Source: Methylomonas rapida (GTDB taxonomy: Bacteria > Pseudomonadota > Gammaproteobacteria > Methylococcales > Methylomonadaceae). Taken from it: a stretch of 64,000 nt of DNA. This document shows positions 50,612 through 59,807 of the stretch, one piece after another. The stretch spans positions 4,528,904 to 4,592,903 of the forward strand of contig NZ_CP113517.1 in NCBI RefSeq assembly GCF_024360925.2, given 5' to 3'. The notes under the pieces were generated by a model that saw nothing but the letters and a program-made list of their open reading frames with translations, made no database searches and was not told where the DNA came from. The position numbers were made by a program, and so were the translations under genes. Position 1 is the first letter of the stretch; each line of letters begins with the position of its first letter.

Positions 50612-51490
50612 TCAAAAAATCGTCATCGTTTCCGGGCGCAGGATGGAAAGGATTTCCATGGACTGAAACAAGGCGTCCTGCGTCATGGATTCAATCTCAT
50701 CCCGCTCCAATTGCAAATGCTCCAATACGCCGGCGTCGAGAACCGCCGCCGAAATCTGGGTTTTGACGTCGAGAATTTCATGACCTACAGACGGTTGAAT
50801 GGTGCTGGAAACCGATAAGGCAACATGCAAAATGCTGGCTTCCAATTTCTGATTATGACTAGCCAAAGGATTGAGCTGATGCGCGATCATTTCCCAGATT
50901 TCGGCTGGCAACTTCCATTCCTTCAATAGCTCGGCGCTAAGTTCCGCATAATCGAAACCGAACACCGCTCGTTCAGCCTCAACCAACTCGGCTTCGCTGT
51001 GCTTACCCCTACGAATAATATCCGCGCACTGAACCGGATATTGGGTAAAAAAAATCAGTTTCCCGATGCTGCTCAGCAAACCCGCGATAAAAAACCGTTC
51101 GGTATTGCTACAACGGCAACGAGCAGCCAAGCTTCTCGCCAAAATGGCGCGAATGACGCTGTGGTACCAGAACACATCCATATTCACCAGTTCGGATGCA
51201 ATATCCTTAAACTGACGCGTCACCGCGGTACCAATGACGATGGCCTTCAGTTCGCGCAGCCCGATGATGGTCATGGCTTTGGAAAGCGAGTCGATCTTAC
51301 CTGGAAAGCTGTAAAAAGAGCTGTTAGCCAGTTTGAGTATCGAGGCCGTCAAACCTGGATCGTGAAGCATCACTTCTTCCAACTCAGCAAAATTAGGTTC
51401 CGGTTGCCGCAATATCTCACTAACTTCCCATACCGCTTCGGGTAGGGAGAAAATATTGCTGACTTGTCTGACTAACGCTGTTGGGCTCAT
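50612..51490 (-). CDS. HDOD-domain protein
   Basis: A 292-residue protein built mostly of an HDOD domain: L-P-E-A-V-W-E-V-S-E-I-L near 16-27, D-P-G-L-T-A-S-I-L-K-L-A-N-S-S near 44-58, and F-I-A-G-L-L-S-S-I-G-K-L near 134. HDOD is the catalytically silent relative of HD phosphohydrolases and is found in signalling proteins. No receiver or output domain is fused, so it may act with an unlinked partner. Divergent from the repeat protein. Confidence 0.82.
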   Translation of the reverse strand: MSPTALVRQVSNIFSLPEAVWEVSEILRQPEPNFAELEEVMLHDPGLTASILKLANSSFYSFPGKIDSLSKAMTIIGLRELKAIVIGTAVTRQFKDIASELVNMDVFWYHSVIRAILARSLAARCRCSNTERFFIAGLLSSIGKLIFFTQYPVQCADIIRRGKHSEAELVEAERAVFGFDYAELSAELLKEWKLPAEIWEMIAHQLNPLASHNQKLEASILHVALSVSSTIQPSVGHEILDVKTQISAAVLDAGVLEHLQLERDEIESMTQDALFQSMEILSILRPETMTIF

Positions 51491-51675
51491 TTTTTCACCT
51501 TTACAAGTTTAACGGCTTGCCGAAGGCGTGATTTCGATGCACGCCCGACCTGAACATCAGGAAAAAACTGATTTGTAACAATTGCCAAGCAAAAATTCCG
51601 CCGGTTTATGTAATCATAGTCCTTTAAACTGGATGGCGCTGTTACTGTTAAGCAGGCAGCATGACCTGCTTCGCG

Positions 51676-51694
51676 CCAAATCATAATCATTATT
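51676..51694. promoter_or_regulatory. possible Fur-box-like operator
   Basis: The 19-mer matches the Fur consensus at 14 of 19 positions, with a contiguous ATAATCATTAT core. It ends 12 bases before the GTG start of the repeat protein, touching the ribosome site. Too short a match to be certain. Confidence 0.3.
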
Positions 51695-51706
51695 AAGGGG
51701 GAATGT

Positions 51707-52450
51707 GTGGAAACTTTGATTGAATTGGCGCTACTTGCGGTAGCCGCGTATGGGATAAAAAACTATTTTTTCGCGCCCGAAATCGTGAAAGACAAAGAGG
51801 TGGTTTCTACCCGTGGAGCGACTTTGGTAAAAAAGCTGGTTGGCGGACAAAGCGCGCAAGCCTCTGACATCCAAACCATTAAGACTGTCCAAAACAAGGT
51901 TGAATCGGTTGCAGACCGTAAAGCAACCGTGGATACCGAAACAAATCGGGCACAAGCGGCAGAAATCGTCGAAACGCCAATAAGCAATTTAGCGGCGACC
52001 AATGATTGTATAACGGTTAAGCAAGCTACGGTGCCATCTGAAAAATCGGACCGGCTTGTTCCAGAAGACTCCGTTTTAAAAAGACATTACTGGGCGCAGT
52101 TAGCCGCCGAACAAGCTGCTATCAAAAATCCCTATCCAACGGACTCCGTGCTGCGCCGGCATTATGAGCAAAAACAAATTGCCAACTTCAACTTAGCGAT
52201 TGCCGAAGTGGCAGCAGGAGACAGCGAGCTATCCGATGTATCCGATGACCCCATTCAAATGGCGTCCGTAACGCCGATAAAAGTAATCGCCATCCCCGAG
52301 GATTCCGTATTGAAACGGCATTTTCTATCCGGTATACGTCATGAAATCGAATCGAAGAATCCTCCTCGTCCAACCGATGCAATATTGAAACGTCATCACA
52401 AACAACTAATCGACAGTCAGATTGGGGCCTATCTTGCAAAATTCGCATAA
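51707..52450 (+). CDS. membrane-anchored repeat protein, unknown function
   Basis: A 247-residue protein. The start is GTG after AAGGGGG; the ATG four bases earlier stops quickly. Residues 3-22 form one N-terminal transmembrane helix. The rest is hydrophilic and holds four copies of P-[ET]-D-[SA]-[VI]-L-[KR]-R-H at 119, 144, 197 and 222. They come as two pairs, each 25 residues apart, with a P-E-D copy then a P-T-D copy after an K-N-P. I know no named domain. It lies alone, divergent from the HDOD gene. Confidence 0.72.
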   Translation: METLIELALLAVAAYGIKNYFFAPEIVKDKEVVSTRGATLVKKLVGGQSAQASDIQTIKTVQNKVESVADRKATVDTETNRAQAAEIVETPISNLAATNDCITVKQATVPSEKSDRLVPEDSVLKRHYWAQLAAEQAAIKNPYPTDSVLRRHYEQKQIANFNLAIAEVAAGDSELSDVSDDPIQMASVTPIKVIAIPEDSVLKRHFLSGIRHEIESKNPPRPTDAILKRHHKQLIDSQIGAYLAKFA

Positions 52451-52502
52451 AAACGTTTCTGCTTGATCTGACACTTGGAATCAGCAGAACTGGGGACGCC
52501 GC

Positions 52503-52979
52503 CTAGGCCAGCGGCGTCCAATCTCTGAAACTGGCCGCTTGCCCCTGATAACGACCTTGCTCGTCATAAACATTCCAGACCACGGCCTGCCGGATGAGAA
52601 AACGCTTGCCGGTTTTTGAAATGCGCACGCCGGAATAATCATCGATATAACCATCGGCCGCCACTCTCGACAACAAACGCTCGCGCTCGTCTCGGTTAAC
52701 GGGTTCGGCCGACAGGCGGGAAGGCATACCAATCAATTCGTTCCAACTCATTTCGAACAAATCCAGCGCCATACGATTGGCATAATCAAACAAGGGGTCC
52801 GCATCGATATTGTGCGACAGCAGCACGAAATCGGCATTAAACACAACTCTGCCCAGTTCTTGCGTATCGGATCGATCTATCAATGGCCGCTTGAGCAAGC
52901 GTAGATAACTTTCTAGTAACAGGTGGACATGGGCCTGATGAAATTGGTTGGCTTCAGAGGGTGCTTGTTTCAAATTCAT
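52503..52979 (-). CDS. MEKHLA-domain protein
   Basis: A 158-residue single-domain protein. Matching family features: L-L-S-H-N-I-D-A-D-P-L-F-D-Y-A-N near 53-68, L-F-E-M-S-W-N-E near 74, P-S-R-L-S-A-E-P near 85, and G-Q-A-A-S-F-R-D-W near the end. MEKHLA is a PAS-like sensory fold of unknown ligand. The C-terminus faces the repeat protein's 3' end. Confidence 0.85.
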   Translation of the reverse strand: MNLKQAPSEANQFHQAHVHLLLESYLRLLKRPLIDRSDTQELGRVVFNADFVLLSHNIDADPLFDYANRMALDLFEMSWNELIGMPSRLSAEPVNRDERERLLSRVAADGYIDDYSGVRISKTGKRFLIRQAVVWNVYDEQGRYQGQAASFRDWTPLA

Positions 52980-53324
52980 TGGAGGATTTTGTCAGTAAAC
53001 GATGCCTATGAACACTAACATTGCGAGTTTATCCGCCAAATCGCAATGAAAACGCGCGTTCAGACTAGCTGCGACCGAATTAAATATGAAATATTTCACA
53101 CAATAGGCCACATAAAAGCAAGCCGCTTATATATTCAAATGTTATTAAATTATGTTATACAACTACTATCAAATACTAAAAATAACATAGTTAAATAAAA
53201 CCAGTTATAACCCCCTGGATTTTATACTTAAAATTCATGATCTTAAGTATTGGCTCATATTTTGCTTTTTAATCCTCCCCTGAAATTTTTCTGTACTATT
53301 TTTCAGCAATCAAAAAGAGCAAAA
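52980..53324. other. AT-rich non-coding gap before the TonB receptor
   Basis: About 345 bp, strongly AT-rich between 53090 and 53240, with no convincing reading frame or repeat. It should hold divergent promoters for the MEKHLA gene and the TonB receptor. I see no clear Fur or copper-operator match. Confidence 0.5.
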
Positions 53325-55751
53325 ATGAAAAAATCTCATTCCATGACTCTGGCAGCTTTCCCCCTAACTCAACAGGTAAAAGCCGTTAGAAATAAGCCGA
53401 GTTATTTCGGCATCTTCAGTGTATTCCCATTATGTCTGGCTAGTTCGGTAATGGCCTCGGAAAATATTCAAGACCAAGGCATAGAGGAAGATGCGGCCAC
53501 GTTGGAAAAAGTAATCGTCACGGACAAATTTCCGACTCTGAACTCCCTGAGCACCTCAGAAATGGAAGCCACTATTCTTACCAGCAAGCGTGCGGCGGTT
53601 AGCGACACCGCAAAGCTGCTGGAAGATACGCCTGGTGTCAGCTTGTACGGTGCCGGCGGCGTCTCCAGCTTGCCCGTCATTCACGGTTTCAATGACGATA
53701 GGGTCAAGATCGATATCAATGGCATGACGTTGACATCGGCTTGTGCCAATCACATGAACCCCCCGCTGTCTTACATTGATCGCAGCAACATCGGCAAGAT
53801 CACTATCTTGACCGGCGTCACCCCCGTCAGCTTGGGTGGCGACAGCCTTGGCGGCACGATTTCGGTTGAAACCCCCGAGCCTGTTTTCGCCGAACCCGGC
53901 AAAGACATTTTGATAGATGGCAGTATGTCAGCGTTTTATCGCAGTAATGGCGATGCGTTTGGCGGCAGTATTGCGGCTGGCGTCGCGAATCAAAATGTAC
54001 GTCTGGAATACACCGGTTCACACACTGAAAGTATGAATTACAACGACGGTAATGGTCAGATCGTCAAATCCACGTCTTATGAAAACCAAAACCATTCAGC
54101 CGCATTATCATTCAAGTTCGATAAGCATCTTGTAGTGATTCGTGGTGGGCAGCAACATATGCCGTTCCAAAACTTTCCCAATCAAAGGATGGATTTAACC
54201 AACAACGACAGCGTCTTCGGCAACATCATGCATAAAGGCGAATTCGATTGGGGTACTTTGGAAAGTAGGTTTTATTACGAAAGCACTCAACATAGCATGG
54301 ATATGGGTGAGGACAAACACAATCAATTTTTGGACGGTAGCCCGACTGGTGGCAGTTTCGCTCCCCCGAACGATCGAATGCCCATGGAAACTCGTGGACG
54401 TAATTTGGGTTATAAAGTGATGGCAGAAATGCCATATGGCGAGCGCGATACTTTCCGTCTGGGCAACGAGTTTCATAGCAACCGAATTCGGGATTATTGG
54501 CCGCCGGTGCATACCAATGTGGGCGCTAACGACAACATTGTGATACCGGGGAATCCACCGGTTCGAAACATGGCCTATTGGATGATGGCACCCGAGACCT
54601 ATATCAACTTGAACAACGGCGAGAGAGATAGGGTTGGGTTTTTCGGTGAATGGGAAGCCAATTGGAATGCGCAATGGAAGAGCTTGCTGGGCTTGCGCTA
54701 CGACCATACCACGACCAATAGCGGTGATGTGCAACCTTACAACCCGGATTTATTAGGTACGACCGCGATGGCGCCGGATGCGGCGGGGGCAAGAACCTCG
54801 CTGAATGCCGCCAGGGCTTTCAATGCCAAGGATCGCGAACGTAATTTCGATACTTTTGATGTCACTGCCTTAATTCAATTTACGCCCAATGATGTGAGTC
54901 AGTATCAATTCGGTTATGGCCGCAAGAACCGCATGCCGAATCTATATGAGCTCTACACCTGGGGTGCACGCAGAATGGATATGGCCATGATAGGCTGGCA
55001 CGGTGACGGTAACGGTTATGTCGGCAACCTGGATTTGACCGAGGAAACCGCGCATACCGTCAGCTTTACCGCAGCATTTCATGAGCCAAAGAATAACCTC
55101 TGGGAAATCAGCGCCACGCCGTATTTTTCTTATGTGAATAACTTTATTGACGCCGATCGCTGTCAAAACCCATCAGCCACCGGCACGGCTCCCGGTTGCG
55201 CAGCCACGCCTCAAACAGCAAATAACAGTTTTGTTTACTTACAGTACGCCAATCACGATGCCCGCTTATGGGGGGTTGATGTCTCAGGACGAGCACGATT
55301 GTATAAAGACAACACGCTAGGTGAATTTGCCACACATACTTCGATGAGTTATGTGCGCGGCGAACGCATGGACAATGGCGATAACCTCTATCACATGATG
55401 CCGTTCAACATGAAACTCAGCCTGGATCACCGTCTACACGATTGGCAAAGCGCGATCGAAATGCAGTTTGTCGATGGCAAGGATGATGTGCAAGCAGTGC
55501 GCAATGAAACCGAAACGCCTTCGTACATTCTGCTGAATGCCAGAACCGGCTACGAATGGGGTCCCGTTCGTTTGGATGTCGGCTTGGATAACGTGTTGGA
55601 TAAACAATATTACCATCCGTTGGCCGGCGCCTATCTGGGCGACCGTTACGGCATGAATCCAACGGCACCAGCCAACGTGACGGTGCCATGGGGTAGAAAC
55701 ATCCCCGGCATGGGCCGTTCGGCATTTGTCGGTGTCACAATCAAATACTGA
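53325..55751 (+). CDS. TonB-dependent copper receptor (OprC/NosA-like)
   Basis: An 808-residue outer-membrane receptor. After an unusually long leader (about 45 residues) comes a TonB-box-like T-L-E-K-V-I-V-T segment. A plug domain follows with L-L-E-D-T-P-G-V-S and S-A-C140-A-N-H-M144-N-P-P-L-S, then a 22-strand-type barrel ending in aromatic I-K-Y. The C-x-x-x-M plus H323-x-M325 pattern matches the copper site known from P. aeruginosa OprC. It probably brings copper across the outer membrane. I chose the ATG before K-K-S-H-S-M. Confidence 0.9.
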   Translation: MKKSHSMTLAAFPLTQQVKAVRNKPSYFGIFSVFPLCLASSVMASENIQDQGIEEDAATLEKVIVTDKFPTLNSLSTSEMEATILTSKRAAVSDTAKLLEDTPGVSLYGAGGVSSLPVIHGFNDDRVKIDINGMTLTSACANHMNPPLSYIDRSNIGKITILTGVTPVSLGGDSLGGTISVETPEPVFAEPGKDILIDGSMSAFYRSNGDAFGGSIAAGVANQNVRLEYTGSHTESMNYNDGNGQIVKSTSYENQNHSAALSFKFDKHLVVIRGGQQHMPFQNFPNQRMDLTNNDSVFGNIMHKGEFDWGTLESRFYYESTQHSMDMGEDKHNQFLDGSPTGGSFAPPNDRMPMETRGRNLGYKVMAEMPYGERDTFRLGNEFHSNRIRDYWPPVHTNVGANDNIVIPGNPPVRNMAYWMMAPETYINLNNGERDRVGFFGEWEANWNAQWKSLLGLRYDHTTTNSGDVQPYNPDLLGTTAMAPDAAGARTSLNAARAFNAKDRERNFDTFDVTALIQFTPNDVSQYQFGYGRKNRMPNLYELYTWGARRMDMAMIGWHGDGNGYVGNLDLTEETAHTVSFTAAFHEPKNNLWEISATPYFSYVNNFIDADRCQNPSATGTAPGCAATPQTANNSFVYLQYANHDARLWGVDVSGRARLYKDNTLGEFATHTSMSYVRGERMDNGDNLYHMMPFNMKLSLDHRLHDWQSAIEMQFVDGKDDVQAVRNETETPSYILLNARTGYEWGPVRLDVGLDNVLDKQYYHPLAGAYLGDRYGMNPTAPANVTVPWGRNIPGMGRSAFVGVTIKY

Positions 55752-55766
55752 CATTTATTCGATAAG

Positions 55767-55808
55767 ACAGGAAAGCAACGAGTTCAATCCGTTGCTTTCC
55801 TGTTTCTC
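55767..55808 (+). terminator. intrinsic terminator-like hairpin after the TonB receptor
   Basis: ACAGGAAAGCAACG and CGTTGCTTTCCTGT form a perfect 14-bp stem around a 9-nt loop, followed by TTCTC. The stem is strong and the U-run weak. Confidence 0.7.
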
Positions 55809-55861
55809 AAAAATCTCTTCTATTTGATGCGATCTCCGGGCCTACTTTTGAACGATAAAAA

Positions 55862-56125
55862 TCAGGCCGGTTCGACGCCGATAATGTCCCCTACCGAATT
55901 CAATTTCAACAGCAAGCGGCCATAACAGGATTTCTGATCGCACTGGCAGCCAGAACCTTCCATGATGCTTTCGAGAAAAGTCACATAGATCAACAAGCTT
56001 TCGGGCTTGCGTTCGAGGATTTCATACTGAATCGAATCGTCGATGATCCAGCCGTTTTGAGTGCAAAAGGTGCTCAACTCCTGACAATTCAATAGCAGAT
56101 CGGTAATGGCTCGATCATCGGACAT
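55862..56125 (-). CDS. small cysteine-containing protein, unknown function
   Basis: An 87-residue soluble protein with a good GAGAGG ribosome site. It holds six Cys residues, two early (C14 and C21) and four clustered in S-G-C-Q-C-D-Q-K-S-C-Y near 58-68 (three clustered). This could bind metal or a cofactor. No family is recognised. It is leftward, 123 bp from the fumarase gene and convergent with the copper receptor. Confidence 0.65.
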   Translation of the reverse strand: MSDDRAITDLLLNCQELSTFCTQNGWIIDDSIQYEILERKPESLLIYVTFLESIMEGSGCQCDQKSCYGRLLLKLNSVGDIIGVEPA

Positions 56126-56248
56126 GGATTTGTACCTCTCTAATTAAGGCGTCGCATGGTTGCGGCTAATTCAGGAAGAGTCGAAGTTTGCCAGGATAAA
56201 CCAAAAGGCCGACTTGAACTTTCGCTACCCTGCATAACAGGCTACGAT

Positions 56249-57769
56249 TTATTCGACCTTCACTGGAATCTTGCCGATTTTCGCCTGCCAGTGTTTTGGT
56301 GCCGTGTCGTGTATCGATTCACCCCGGCTATCCACCGCCACGGTCACCGGCATGTCCTCGACCACGAATTCGTGTATCGCTTCCATGCCCAATTCCGGAA
56401 AAGCCACGACGCGCGCAGCGCGGATGGCCTTGGACACCAAATAAGCAGCGCCGCCGACCGCGATCAAATAAACGGCTTGATGTCTTTTGATAGCCTCGAC
56501 TGCGGCAGGGCCGCGTTCGGCCTTGCCTATCATGCCCAGTAGACCGGTTTTCTCCAGGACCGTAGCGGTAAAGCCGTCCATCCTGGTTGCCGTAGTAGGC
56601 CCAGCCGGGCCGACCACTTCGTTTCGCACCGGATCGACCGGGCCGACGTAATAAATAAATTTATTTTCGAAATCGATGCCGTCGGGCAACGGTTCCCCTT
56701 TTGCCAATAGATCGACGATGCGTTTATGCGCAGCGTCGCGGCCCGTCAGCATTTTGCCGCTCAATAACAAGGTTTCGCCAGGTTTCCATGCGGCGACATC
56801 TTGTTTGGTCAAGCTATCGATATTGACACGACGGGCCGTGCTGGCCGATTGCGTAATCACCGGCCAGTCTTCCAATTTGGGCGGCGTCAACAAGGCCGGA
56901 CCTGCGCCATCCAGCACGAAATGCACATGCCGGGTGGCGGCACAGTTTGGAATCATCGCCACTGGTTTATTGGCGGCATGGGTCGGATAATCCAGGATCT
57001 TCACGTCCAATACCGTGGTCAAGCCACCCAGGCCTTGCGCGCCTATGCCCAGTGCGTTGACTTTTTCGTACAGCTCCAAGCGTAATTCTTCCAGTGCGCT
57101 ATTCGGTCCGCGGGCCTGCAAATCCTGAATATCTATCGATTCCATGCACGCCTGTTTGGCTAGCAACATGGCTTTTTCGGCGGTGCCGCCGATGCCGATG
57201 CCGAGAATGCCGGGCGGACACCAGCCGGCACCCATAGTTGGTACGGTTTTCATGACCCAATCAACGATACTGTCGGCAGGATTGAGCATGATGAATTTGG
57301 ATTTGGCTTCCGAGCCGCCGCCTTTGGCGGCCAATTCCACCTCGACTTTATCGCCCGGCACGACTTCCATGTGTATCACCGCGGGTGTGTTGTCTTTGGT
57401 GTTGACACGCTTGCCGGCAGGGTCGGCCAAGATGGACGCCCGCAGCACATTATCCGGATGCAAATAAGCCCTGCGCACCCCTTCATTGATCATGTCGGTC
57501 ACACTGATGTCGGCTTGCCATTTGACATCCATGCCTATGCGCAAAAACACCGTGACGATGCCGGTATCCTGGCAAATTGGCCGTTTGCCTTCCGCGCACA
57601 TTCTGGAATTGATCAGGATTTGCGCCATCGCGTCCTTGGCGGCCGGGCCTTGTTCCTTTTGATAGGCCGCGTACAACGCATCGATGAAGTCTTTGGGATG
57701 GTAATAAGAAATGTATTGCAACGCGTCTGCGATGCTTTGAATGAAATCGTCTTGCCGGATGATGGTCAT
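56249..57769 (-). CDS. fumA: fumarate hydratase, class I
   Basis: A 506-residue iron-sulfur fumarase, alpha and beta domains fused as in E. coli FumA/B. Visible features are the R-P-I-C-Q-D-T-G-I-V near 60-70, G-I-G-I-G-G-T-A-E-K near 185, N-C-A-A-T-R-H near 270, and the beta-domain G-P-T-T-A-T-R-M near 385. It hydrates fumarate to malate in the TCA cycle and is oxygen sensitive. Monocistronic. Confidence 0.93.
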   Translation of the reverse strand: MTIIRQDDFIQSIADALQYISYYHPKDFIDALYAAYQKEQGPAAKDAMAQILINSRMCAEGKRPICQDTGIVTVFLRIGMDVKWQADISVTDMINEGVRRAYLHPDNVLRASILADPAGKRVNTKDNTPAVIHMEVVPGDKVEVELAAKGGGSEAKSKFIMLNPADSIVDWVMKTVPTMGAGWCPPGILGIGIGGTAEKAMLLAKQACMESIDIQDLQARGPNSALEELRLELYEKVNALGIGAQGLGGLTTVLDVKILDYPTHAANKPVAMIPNCAATRHVHFVLDGAGPALLTPPKLEDWPVITQSASTARRVNIDSLTKQDVAAWKPGETLLLSGKMLTGRDAAHKRIVDLLAKGEPLPDGIDFENKFIYYVGPVDPVRNEVVGPAGPTTATRMDGFTATVLEKTGLLGMIGKAERGPAAVEAIKRHQAVYLIAVGGAAYLVSKAIRAARVVAFPELGMEAIHEFVVEDMPVTVAVDSRGESIHDTAPKHWQAKIGKIPVKVE

Positions 57770-57838
57770 AATTCAGGAATGCTAGGTTAGTCAGGCCGCC
57801 CCAAAATTAAGGCATTGTTAAAGATGGCAATTCAAGCA

Positions 57839-58651
57839 TCATTGCATCACAAACTTTATACCAATGACCAGCAATAACGTCGCCAACGCGGGGCGCAAAA
57901 AGTATTCCGGTATTTTGGCGCTCAAATGACTGCCAACCCAAATGCCCGGTACCGATCCGAGCAACAAGCTCCCCAATAATTGCAGATCAAAATTACCCAG
58001 GCTCAAATGCCCCAAACCGGCTACCGCAGTCAACGGAATCGCGTGCGCCAAATCGGTGCCGACAATTTTCAAGGTCGTCATGCGTGGATAAAGAAACAGC
58101 AAGGCCACGGTTCCTAGAGCACCAGCGCCGACCGAGGACAAGGTCACCAAAACACCCAGGATCATGCCGGTTAATACGGTGGCGATTTTTTCCCAGCGCG
58201 GCGAAAATCGGCCGCTGTTATCGACGGTGCTATGCTCGTCGTCGATTTCTCCGTTTTTGGCCGCGCGATGCAACAACACACTACGCACCAACAATGCACA
58301 GGCTGTCAGCAGTAGGGCAATCCCCAAGGTAAAGGTGATCATGCCGGTGACTTCCTTGCCGACCGCCATCAGATTTTTCAGAACATACAGGGTAAGCCCG
58401 GCAAACGGCAGACTTCCCAGGGCCAGCAAGCCAACGATTTTCCAATCCACCGACTGATGCTTGCCATGATGCACGAACACGCCAGCCGATTTGGTGATTG
58501 CGGCATAGAGCAGATCGGTGCCGACGGCGACGGCCGGTTTAAAGCCAAACAAAAACACCAGCAACGGCGTCATCAACGATCCGCCGCCCACGCCGGTAAT
58601 ACCGACTAACAAGCCCACTCCAAAGCCGGATACCGTATAGAGTAAATTCAT
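57839..58651 (-). CDS. TauE/SafE family permease
   Basis: A 270-residue membrane protein with about eight hydrophobic segments. The two family repeats both begin G-x-x-x-G-x-x-G-x-G-G: residues 13-24 (G-L-L-V-G-I-T-G-V-G-G-G) and about 163-175 (V-T-L-S-S-V-G-A-G-A). Members export sulfite, sulfoacetate or similar anions. The substrate here is unknown. It lies 69 bp after fumA on the same strand. Confidence 0.85.
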   Translation of the reverse strand: MNLLYTVSGFGVGLLVGITGVGGGSLMTPLLVFLFGFKPAVAVGTDLLYAAITKSAGVFVHHGKHQSVDWKIVGLLALGSLPFAGLTLYVLKNLMAVGKEVTGMITFTLGIALLLTACALLVRSVLLHRAAKNGEIDDEHSTVDNSGRFSPRWEKIATVLTGMILGVLVTLSSVGAGALGTVALLFLYPRMTTLKIVGTDLAHAIPLTAVAGLGHLSLGNFDLQLLGSLLLGSVPGIWVGSHLSAKIPEYFLRPALATLLLVIGIKFVMQ

Positions 58652-58757
58652 TTGGATAAATCCTTTTGCTAATCAAAAATGAAGGCACTATATCAGCCAG
58701 GCCTGTGAACGCTTAATGATAAAACGGCATATCCTTATCTTTTTTTTCGATGAAAAC

Positions 58758-59687
58758 TCAGGCCAGGGATTGCCGAATCAATTCCAGCGGGGTCAACGAA
58801 ATCAAGGCGCGAAACAGCATGGCATTGTCGTCGACCAGACCATAACACTCATAATCCAGCGCCGTTGCCGACGCCTCGCCAAAATCATGCTCCGCCGAAT
58901 TTTCGCTGGGTTTGATCAGGATATGCAAGGCATCGTTACTCTTTAGACCCGCTAGCAAACGCCTGTCGATACTGATTTTATGCGAGGTGTACACCATGGG
59001 ATTTTTTTCGAAATCATGGCGTTTTTTCAGGGCTTTTTCCAATAACGCACTGGACAACAACGCGCAGGGAAACATCTCTGGAAATACGACCCTGTCCTGC
59101 AATTCGTCAAAAAATTCGCTTTGATCTCGCAAGGAACCGCACAGAAAATTTTTCGCGTTGCTAGTGGTCATGAATTTTCGCTTCAAAAAATAACCACTCG
59201 CCAGAAAACTGCGATCGGCTTGCTGGCGCAAGTCTCCATAACCTGAAAAATCCGCATCCGCTAGATACAAAGGCTCCGTGGTCTCTTTTTTATAACCCAG
59301 TAACGCCAGATTGCCGTCGCTTTTGACCATGATGCGGTTACTGAGCCCGGCAGCGAGTTGTGACTTGAACTGGGACGGCTTGATTTCCACTTCAAGTAAT
59401 TGGCCGGCCTTAACCGCATTGGCAAAGGCAAACTGATAATTACTGAAATGAAGGCCATGTTGAACGAGCAAATCCTGTTCGTTCGCCAGTCGCCGAAACC
59501 GGCTTATCTTGTCTTCGACCAACGATTCCAGCTGAAACCCCAAGGTAATGGGCCCCTGAAAAGGATTGTCCTTTATTTTGTGCCAATGCTTACTGTCATG
59601 GAACAGGTTGAAATCGTCAGTGGAATTTCGCGCCACATCAATGTGTAGCTGGGTAAAAACATCCGCACTGATCTCATACATGGTCAA
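58758..59687 (-). CDS. hot-dog-fold (MaoC-like) protein, unknown function
   Basis: A 309-residue protein. Near the start D-D-F-N-L-F-H-D-S-K-H-W and N-P-F-Q-G-P-I-T-L-G-F resemble the hydratase motif of MaoC proteins (D-x-N-P-x-H, then G-x-I-x-x-G). The length fits two hot-dog domains. The second half shows no clear motif. It may act on an acyl-CoA or acyl-ACP, but this rests on motif resemblance only. Either ATG at residue 1 or 3 could be the start. Confidence 0.55.
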   Translation of the reverse strand: MTMYEISADVFTQLHIDVARNSTDDFNLFHDSKHWHKIKDNPFQGPITLGFQLESLVEDKISRFRRLANEQDLLVQHGLHFSNYQFAFANAVKAGQLLEVEIKPSQFKSQLAAGLSNRIMVKSDGNLALLGYKKETTEPLYLADADFSGYGDLRQQADRSFLASGYFLKRKFMTTSNAKNFLCGSLRDQSEFFDELQDRVVFPEMFPCALLSSALLEKALKKRHDFEKNPMVYTSHKISIDRRLLAGLKSNDALHILIKPSENSAEHDFGEASATALDYECYGLVDDNAMLFRALISLTPLELIRQSLA

Positions 59688-59807
59688 GCCCTCTGCTAAT
59701 CAAGTTAATCGAGAAGTCTTTTTACCATCGCCGACCCCATAGCGTCGAAAAAGCACAGGCTTGGAGCCACAGCTGTTTAAAACTTGTGCGTTGTAAACCG
59801 TAAAATC

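Noticed and set aside
59688..59807. Gene in the gap before the DnaA boxes
   Set aside because: Short frames only, no ribosome sites.
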